The notes under the pieces are model-generated. The model did not search any database and was not told the origin of the DNA. It saw only the letters and a program-made list of their open reading frames with translations. Shown here in pieces: positions 56,110-64,000 of a stretch of DNA of 64,000 nt (the first letter of the stretch is position 1; each line of letters opens with the position of its first letter). Location of the stretch: assembly GCA_037783545.1 (NCBI GenBank), contig JBBELK010000164.1, positions 1,798,001 through 1,862,000 on the forward strand, given 5' to 3'. Position numbers and translations under genes: made by a program. Source of the DNA: Henricia sp. BOLD:AAB3569. Taxonomy: Eukaryota; Echinodermata; Asteroidea; Spinulosida; Echinasteridae.

Positions 56110-56326
56110 ATGCCTAAAAATACCGACAGTCCGTCCACTGCATCACCGGCCTCCCCGGCAAGTTTCCCGGCTTCAGACGCCCATTTGCCTACCGGCCCTT
56201 CGCCTCTTCTCTCGGCGGTGCATCATCAACATCAGTCCGCTGCCGCTGCCGCCGCGGTCTTCGGACTAATTCCTCCTAATTCGGCCGTGTCCAAGTCACT
56301 CCCGATCAGTGTGGTCACTCCCAGCG
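56110..56326 (+). CDS. First coding exon of an unidentified gene, possibly a transcription factor
   Basis: Seventy-two codons plus one base, ending CCCAGCG|GTAAGT. The ATG is the first in frame after a stop near 55975. The product begins MPKNTDSPSTASPASPASFP, with a HHQHQ patch, an alanine run and the end SKSLPISVVTPS. Such Ala/Ser/Pro/His-rich N-termini are usual in developmental transcription factors, but there is no DNA-binding domain in this exon and the next exon is not in the window, so the family cannot be named. The TATA promoter, the repeat-poor upstream DNA and a first intron of more than 7.6 kb fit a regulated developmental gene. Confidence 0.5.
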
Positions 56327-57710
56327 GTAAGTTGGTCAATTTAATATTTTAAAGACGGTATAAAAATTGAATTTCAACATCTTAAGTAATTATTAAAGTT
56401 TCTTTCCAATCACGAAGAGAATTTAAAATAAAACCGATCCTTATTTTAAAACTGAGACGTCTGATTTAATGAGAAGACCCATTTCCAATTGTCATCTTAA
56501 AAAGCTTAGGTGAAACAAGTTTAAAATCATTCATAAATGTTTTTCGAAATACCCTTTAAAAGCCACTGTATTGTCTCCCTCAAAAAGAAATAAAATAAAT
56601 GAAAGAAACTCTACTACTTTATGTAGTTCATGTCTGTACCTGTGAAGTTCTCAAAATGATGTTTTGATTTTGTTGTTTACACTTTATAAGCAAATTAAGA
56701 GGAGGTGTTTCAGTTTTTGTTCATTTCAAATGATAACTAAATACAGGGAAAAAAGGATTATCTAGAGAAGTTCTTTAATAATTGATTTACTGAAGCGTTG
56801 TTTTAACGGTGCCGGGAAAATAGCCACAGAGAATGGAGTCTGCACTGGTTAAATGCATGCCATCAGATTAAATTCAATATACATAATTTGTGAACATCCA
56901 AATTATTATAAAACACATTACTTTTTAACAACTACAGGTATATGTCTGTTGATAACAGAGTATCAGTTTTTTCGCATTTTAAATTTTCATTGACTAAGTT
57001 AACTGTTAACTGTATGAACCTATCGACCAATGTCACACCATAGTACCCACCACACAGCATATAAATGATCAAAATGACTCACCTTCAACTACATTTAATA
57101 TAATGCCTGATGACGTCGTCATGACGTCACTATAATACTCAACTTGATCACAGCTCCAAAAGCAAGCAAACCATCCAACTTATAAGCTGTATACATTACT
57201 ACCATTAAATGGTGCACCGTGAAGACCTTAATGACGTCATCAAAGTTAGACAACACAGACATGTTCCTGGACTATCACTAACGTGCCTCAATTTTGAGCC
57301 AACTTACCTCCTGTTGTGGCCAATTTTGCAACTGTCCGAAAGACAATAGAGCGCAGTATTTCACACGATGACGTCACAACTTTTGAAAGTTTAAGAGGAT
57401 CAAACATGGAGTCATGCAACTGTGCTCAATGTATTTATAAGCCAACATCCAACTGAATGTGGAACTTACCAGACACCTACACAGTTCACTCTATCCCTGT
57501 ATCTTTTACCACTTTCAAAATGTGCACGATATGTCAAATTAAGAAACTAGATAGGCCAAGCGTTTGTTTGAAACTGGTAAAGTAACAATGTAAACCTCAA
57601 CCAATCGTAACAAGCCTAATGACATGAAAAGGGAATTCTTAAGCTCTCTGTTGCCGCTTGAACGAACTTGTTTTGTGCATGAACAGCGGAGTTATGGGCA
57701 ATGATACCGT

Positions 57711-57730
57711 GCATGGCGGAGGCCGCCATT
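57711..57730. promoter_or_regulatory. Palindromic pair of YY1-type motifs
   Basis: CATGGCGGAGGCCGCCAT: ATGGCGG and its complement back to back. ATGGCGG is the core YY1 consensus. Position is in the intron, and function is inferred only. Confidence 0.25.
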
Positions 57731-59000
57731 AGTTTATTTGGAGCTCGCTTTTATACACAAATAACGGGCACAAATCGCTGCAAATAAGTTAAAACATTTA
57801 GATGTTAAATTACTGTTTGCTTTATCTGTAAAATACTGCTTCAACAAAATTGATACGCCAATGGGTTTTAAGAAAGTTTTAAATTTGCATAATACGTCGC
57901 AGAATATCGAGCACAGATTATAAACACCCTTTTCTTCTTCAAAGCTCCGAATGAAGTAAAATTCGTTCCACTTTTTTTCTCAACAGAAAAGGCCCAATAT
58001 AACAATATAGCCGGCCTAAAACACAATATACATTTAAATAATTATCAACAATACTGAGTGGCTTTTTTAAACACTGGTCGCGCACAAAACATAAAAGCTA
58101 ATTTCCCCGATTTTATCTGAAAGGCCTACGCCACTGTAAAATTTGAAACACTCTAATCCTGTCTGAATTCGTTAAGTGGATTTTTTTCTGCCGACTTTGG
58201 TGGTGTTTCCTATTTCTGTGTCTCTTATATAGTCCGCGAACAGGCGGGCGGAATTTACCGTTGTCGTTGACGGACGAGCATCGGTAAGGCTTGGGCCTGG
58301 GGCTCGGGTCGCGAAACGGGGGTGTGTTAGCCGGCTTTCGGTGATGAGTGAACGCCAGCTCACAACACTAGACTGTTACTTTGTTGTCAGTTTCTTTCTT
58401 TTTTGTTCGTTTCGGCCAGTCAAAATTCTCTTAGCGACCAGAAAGGCCACCTGTCCAGAGCGGTCACTCAAAAAATCTCCCAATTATGTATTATAAACCC
58501 TCTACGGAAAGACCACCTGCTTAAAGAACCAATGAAATATATTTTGTTTTATCGTTTTTAGGTGCTTTTTATTACTTAAATTCGCAGTTACAGATAATAG
58601 AACTAACTTTGAAACCCGTTCTAGAGGTGTAGTTACACGTTTCTGGTTTATATGCTAATGTAATTTACATATTCATGAGCTGAGTTGTGACGTCACTTTA
58701 GGAACTCGCGTGAAATTGGTATTGCCTTGTGCACAAATATGTCATATGTTTTCATCATTTTGTGATAGTGGTTGTGACCCCTGATGGTTATTTCTTGCAT
58801 CTCGTCCCTGGTTTTTAGGTCAAGAAAACATGAGGGTAGAATTTGCAGGAGTTAAAGCCAATTCAAGCTTGCATTTTAATGTTTTCCTTGACTTTTAATG
58901 AAAACAAGAGACTCGTGGTAAAGTTATTTTGATTCATTTTTTTCTTCTAGTTAAGTCCTTAGTTAAAATTGGGACTCGAGTCCCAGCCATGCAAGTTAGG

Positions 59001-59104
59001 CAGCAACCTATGAGCCTCTACTCGCAATTTGAGCCAGCAACCTATATGAGCCTCTACTCGCAATTTGAGCCAGCAACCTATGAGCCTCTACTCGCAATTT
59101 GAGC
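59001..59104 (+). repeat. 34-36-bp tandem repeat, three units
   Basis: Three units of CAGCAACCTATGAGCCTCTA followed by CTCGCAATTTGAGC; the middle unit has two extra bases (TATATGAG). Confidence 0.9.
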
Positions 59105-59784
59105 GATAAGATCGAATTACAGAGTTAATTAGACCGATAGGCCACGACAAAAATTCCAACTCGACTTTCACAGCGAAGCTCACTTTAAACTTGCCACGAG
59201 TCACCTTTGACGCTCGCCTCACGCACGCGTCACGAACTTCACGCTTGGGCGCGTCTGTGAAAGGTTTCTTTTTAAAATGCTGCTCCGTGAATTAGCGGAC
59301 ACACGTGCGTTCACACCCGGGGGCAGCCAGGCCGAACTTATCGCTAACTACCGCCCACACGTGGCCCCCTATCCCCTACCACTACAACTATTAAAAGCAA
59401 TTTTTTGCTTGTCAAATTATTTGGTGTTTCAATCCTCAACTCATCTATTACATTTCTTGTTGTTCTATACCGCGCAGAGCTACTCCAAACAAAAAGCCAT
59501 TTAATGCATGGATGCCGATTTGACTGTTCGCCCTGCGTTTCACGCTACAGATGTTTCGTGTCAGTGTTCGTATGACTGTGTATGTCAAAGTCTATCTGAC
59601 CGTGATTGTCACGGTCTGTATTACTGTAATATGCCAGGTCATTGTCCTTCCTTTGTTCTTGTTAATGTTTGCTTCAGTAAAACGAGTTTTAAAGAAACGA
59701 ATTTCGTTATAAACGAAACTTTCAACAAAACAAGGCTTTTATAAAGTCATAGGCCTACAATAAACAACAATGGATCAGTTTAAA

Positions 59785-59872
59785 GCTGTATCGCAAGCTA
59801 TATCGCAAGCTGTATCGCAAATCGCATCGCAAGTTACAAGGCAAGTTACATGGCAAGTCGCATCGCAAGTCC
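59785..59872 (+). repeat. CGCAAGT-type minisatellite
   Basis: About eight degenerate ~11-base units on TATCGCAAGCT / CATCGCAAGTC, related to the arrays at 13119-13262, 13662-13741 and 32085-32130. Confidence 0.7.
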
Positions 59873-60691
59873 AGCGATCACGTATAGGAAGTTATTTTGT
59901 ACCCCAAATAATTATCCACGTAGCAACAAAAATATAGTCTGTTCAAGTGGATACCGAGTGTGCAAGTAAATGGAAGCACGTCAGTACACCAGACATGCAA
60001 AACACGCAAAAGGCTAATTCTGCGAACCCTTATAGCTATCCCCAACCCTCAGACGACATTTTGTCATCAGGTGTGATGTAGCCTATATATACTGTGTGGC
60101 GCCCCGTGCGTGCGTTCTGCCACGTTCGCTAATACGTACGGCTTTAAATATTTCACCAAATGCTGGCGAATTCTGCCGCCGTTTGCAAGCCAGAAGCGCC
60201 CGCCGGTAACTTTCACTCAAGCCCGGTAAAGCGACAAAAGGCCCCCAATAAAAGCTCATAAAAATTACACTCGGCAATTAGGCGCTCCTAAAACCTGCCA
60301 CTTTTTACCTTCTTTGTGTTGGCGAATTGGTTATTTTTTTTCACACAATGAGGCATATAGTGCAGTGGACTTTGGATGGTGTTGAACGCATGGTATTGAC
60401 TGCCACTGATCTCTACATGGCTGGATAGGATACATTGATTTGACGTGCATACAAAAGTGAAGCCACTCGGCGGCCATATTGGTGTGACTAAAAAGCGTTG
60501 AAATGCATACTAGGCCTATGTGTGTGGGTCACGTGGTTGCAGATGGTTTCCAATGCCGGGAGAAAGAGATGGCAGGATGGCATATCTGAGCTGGTTGGAG
60601 ACTTGGACAAGAATCTGAGGAAAATCTGTACAAAATTGTCCCTTTTAAAGAAAGTTTATGAGAATGCAAGTTTGCCTTTGGTATAGGTTAC

Positions 60692-60828
60692 TTAAAGGCA
60701 CAGGCTCGTCAGCAATACGCGCGCGCCAATTTCGTGCCACAAAATACACAGCTCCATGCCTTTGCTATGGAGCTGCGTATTTCGTGGCACGAATTTGGCG
60801 CGCGCGCATTGCTGATGAGCCCCTTTAA
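60692..60828. mobile_element. Foldback MITE, TTAAAGGCACAGGCTCGTCA family
   Basis: Longer-armed copy of 15165-15268; arms pair through CGCGCGCCAATTTCGTGCCA and AATACACAGCTCCAT. Confidence 0.75.
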
Positions 60829-61727
60829 TGCGACATCAACGAGTCAAATTTGCTGAGGAAAACGGGCAAAGAAGTTTGATTAAAGTGGGATTTTGAGTTA
60901 AACATGGCTAGTGTTTTGACAGAAATTGAATCCTAAAATTAAGCAGGATTTTAAGCTATCCTGGCAGATTTTATTTACCGATATTTCTGTGAAATCGTTT
61001 CGAACGGCAAAAGGCATCTTCCCAGATTGTTGATAATTGCAATGACGATTAACTTTGCGCTTAAGCCGGCACGCGACATTTTTTACCGCGGTTTTTCCCT
61101 TTCTCACAAAAACCACAAAAAAACCCACAGAAGACGCTTTGCATGAACCAACGCCAACAAACGCCCCCAAATCGACGTCAGAACAGTAAAGAGTTTCCTG
61201 CTATACCGTATCATGGCTCTGTAATTCAGAAATTTCTCCCGTGGGTAGAGAATCATAAAGCCCACATTTTCCGGTTATTACTTGGAAAGAGCAGCGCGTC
61301 GTGGCAATGTGCAACCGCCGGGGTAAAACGCCGCTTAAGCCCAGGACGCATCGCCGTTCACCCGGCGACGCATTAAGGTCTCGGTGTATTAACGGATCCA
61401 TATGTTCCTGTAACTAATCTAGCCCCCTGTGTTTGACCGGGAGGACAAAGCACTGTGTTCAGACGAAACCTCATGAATAATTGATACTTTTAAAAGAGGA
61501 GGATTAAAGGCTTAAAATAACCAAACATGTAATAGGCTACAAGGGAAAACACGATTTCAGGCAATAACTGCAGTTCGACTAGAAGTTTTTCGAACGACGG
61601 GTATTATCCGTTGTTCAGGGGACTTGGGTCAAATTTCATCAAGCTGTTTTAGCACTAAAATTTGCTTAGCAAAACATTTATTTAGTTTGCAACAAAATGG
61701 ATTACCAGCCAAAAATCTTAAGTAAAA

Positions 61728-62169
61728 ATGTCACCCACTGTGTGTTGCCAAGGTCACTCAAGTCCGGGTCTACATCGCATCATCGATATATATACACTGA
61801 ATGAAGCAACGACGTCTAAAATTGAAGCCACCGTCCGCCATTGTACCCCACCGAATACAGTGCCTTGCCTAGACTGGTCATACTGTCCTCACTAGTCTAC
61901 ATCATTGTCTACATGTGTTAAGTGGAATGCAAGCGATCGCATGGACCGGCGAGCAGTCTAGGCCAAGCATTGTTCGTGGGTACAATGGCGGCCGGCGCAC
62001 GGCTTCAATTCTCGTATAGCTAACTGCTATTGCATATTTCTTCCAGTGTATATATATCGATGGTCTACATGCACTAAAACCAGTGAAATGTTTCCCTGCG
62101 CTTTAGCGATGGATGCTTAAGATTACCAGCGAATGTTTAGAACCAGTTACCCTTGACAAGTGACGTCAC
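61728..62169. mobile_element. Nested foldback element
   Basis: Outer ends resemble 51986-52132 (GTCACCCACTGTG...GGGTCTACATCG / GGTCTACATGC...GTGACGTCAC). Inside, CATCGATATATATACACTG pairs with CAGTGTATATATATCGATG and GAAGCC with GGCTTC, and CTTGCCTAGACTG with CAGTCTAGGCCAAG, so an older element seems to carry an inserted one. Confidence 0.65.
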
Positions 62170-63044
62170 ACTAGGCGCCACCGAGCGCCATCGTCGGCTG
62201 CCACTGCGCAACTCACATGTACGAACATTGTCAAAATAAATTAAAATATTAGGTTTAGAAACTCATGGCCACAATTTTTCCTGCAGATTTCTCTCTTAAA
62301 TTTGAAAAAAATAGTGGAGCAAATTTCTCAAAGGAGTCTCAAATTTCCGAAAAAAGGGGTCCCAAAAATCGACCATACAAGACCCCTTTATATAGAAAAG
62401 CATGGCCCCGCTAGATCCCCACTAACTCTAATTGGCAATATGATGTTACGAGCTAACCGGTTTTAATTACCGCAAATGGTTTACAATCCCCCAAAATAGC
62501 CTCATTACAATTCGGATTTTATAACAAACAACCCCCTCCGGAACTACTTTACCATTAATACATTGAAGAATATAAATAGAACGACTTGAAATGAGACACT
62601 GAACTAATCCCCCTTATATACCGAATTACTTATACCCGGAATCCAATTGGATGAAATGGGATGACAACCCAAAAAAATAAAATAAAAATGTCCGGATTTG
62701 ACTTTTCTGTCTTTTCCCTCTGTGCGGATGTTGAGCAGGCGAAAGTGCTTTTGTACAAATTGAAAAGTCTAATTACTATTATAGGCAGGTGTAGGTTTCG
62801 CGTATAGTTTTTATTTTTTTCTTTGTAGGACTTTGAGTTGAAATGATTGAAAAGGTTGTAGCTAAATATGGATAGAAAGTGAAAGAGGTTGGTCATCATT
62901 TGTTTTGTGTAAAGATTGTGGTTAGAGTTTGGTGGTTGGGGTTGAGCTTCTAAACGCATGCACGAGAACATGGAATAACATTCGCCATCGCATGCTGAAT
63001 AATAATTATGCATACTCCCTGCATCATGTACATGCAATGCAGGG

Positions 63045-63410
63045 TTTTACTGATGAAATATTCATGAAATATTCATGAAATATTCATACTACCGATTTAA
63101 TATTCATGAAATGTTCATAAAAATATAGCCTATGGAATATATGATATTTATGAAATAGGCCTATTCACAATACTGACTAGATATTCATAAAATATTCGTA
63201 TCACGGATTAAATATTCATGAAATATTCATCAAATATATTAGGTATTCATGAACTATTCACATTACGATTAAATATTCATGTAATATTCGAATCACGGAT
63301 TAAATATTCATGAAATATTCATAAAATATATAACATATTCATGAAATATATCAAATATTCACGATAATATTCATATTACTGATTACATATTGGTGAAATA
63401 TTTATGAGAT
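63045..63410. repeat. AT-rich degenerate tandem repeat
   Basis: Many copies of ATATTCATGAAAT and ATATTCATAAAAT over about 360 bases, roughly 11-13-base period, no reading frame. Confidence 0.8.
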
Positions 63411-63510
63411 AAGGTTTTGAACAAAACATTACTTTAGGGTGACGTATATAGTTTTGGACACAAATTGGCATCCATTGACCACGTGACAAAATACAAGAAC
63501 CAAACCAAGC

Positions 63511-63548
63511 TTTTTGGGGGGCGGGGGTTGGGGGGGGGGGGGGGGGGT
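63511..63548 (+). repeat. Poly-G tract
   Basis: GGGGGGCGGGGGTTGG followed by about 16 G; G-quadruplex potential. Confidence 0.75.
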
Positions 63549-64000
63549 GATCCCACTAAATACGTATTACATTACTTTAAGGCCACATTATATAGGTCAG
63601 TGAGTGGTCACAATGGCTTTCGCACAAAAATCTGGTCCATTAGACACGTGCCAAAAAGCTGGACCAAAATCGTAACTTTTTATGTAAGGGCGAGGGTCGT
63701 ATATGATGCCAAGTGAATTGTAGGCCTGAGCATTCCGGAAAGTAAGTTAAGCGAGACGATGTTAACTCCTCCGTCCCCCGGGCCAGCTCGGCCGGCTACC
63801 TGGTCGTTTCACGCTTGCACGCCTCGATTGGCCGTACGAGGGAAAAACAAGATAATTAACAGCTGTAAACATTTAAACTTGACGACCGTCCGACACTCGC
63901 CGCTAAAGAAAATTAATCAACGTAAAAAACCGATCGGAGTGTTTGTGCAATACACATGGGTATTGGGACAACAGGTGCGGGCAAGGGGTGCGGGGCGCCG

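Larger units (their letters stand above)
56327..64000 (+). other. First intron of the 56-kb gene (no further exon seen)
   Basis: No second exon was found on the plus strand. The part 56327-58900 is repeat-poor. Later it contains the tandem repeat 59001-59104, a CAAGT minisatellite (59785-59872), foldbacks 60692-60828 and 61728-62169, the AT-rich repeat 63045-63410 and a G-run at 63511-63548. It could end before 64000 if an unrecognised gene starts there. Confidence 0.45.

Noticed and set aside
1-64000. CRISPR arrays, phage, integrons or bacterial gene clusters
   Set aside because: Introns, SINE/MITE content and animal gene families show a nuclear animal genome; the tandem repeats lack unique equal-length spacers.

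Overview
The window looks like a stretch of a deuterostome, most likely an echinoderm, and by its repeat style probably a sea star; this placement is inference. Exons are short with GT-AG introns, intergenic DNA is AT-rich, and the sequence is packed with foldback MITEs, tRNA-derived SINEs and minisatellites. No bacterial-type operons, CRISPR arrays or phage genes were seen.

Layout. (1) About 0.1-22.5 kb, minus strand: a long multi-exon gene for the synaptonemal complex axis protein SYCP2. I traced 26 coding exons by splice sites and phase, from the armadillo-like N-terminus through the Spt16-like SLD domain and a very long disordered lysine/serine-rich middle. The C-terminal coiled coil lies beyond the left edge. 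(2) 25.1-26.4 kb, minus: a single-exon MOS kinase. (3) 29.8-38.9 kb, minus: an endosomal Qa-SNARE of the syntaxin-7/12 group, with nine common exons and two alternative last exons, each encoding its own membrane anchor. (4) 40.0-45.5 kb, plus, head to head with the syntaxin: CFAP95 (C9orf135), complete in five exons. (5) 55.65-56.33 kb, plus: a TATA promoter and first coding exon of an unidentified gene whose protein begins with an Ala/Ser/Pro-rich, regulator-like N-terminus; the rest of the window is its first intron.

Functionally, SYCP2 (meiotic chromosome axis) and MOS (oocyte meiotic arrest) are neighbours in the same orientation and both act in meiosis. The syntaxin (endosome fusion) and CFAP95 (ciliary axoneme) probably share a promoter region by position only.

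Between and inside genes there are at least twelve distinguishable repeat families, several with two to six copies in this window. The most notable observations are the twin syntaxin anchor exons of identical length and phase, an in-frame coding repeat and a duplicated exon in SYCP2, a cluster of CPE-like motifs behind MOS, a tandem array of tRNA half-molecules in a syntaxin intron, and a composite MITE dimer with a second MITE nested in it.
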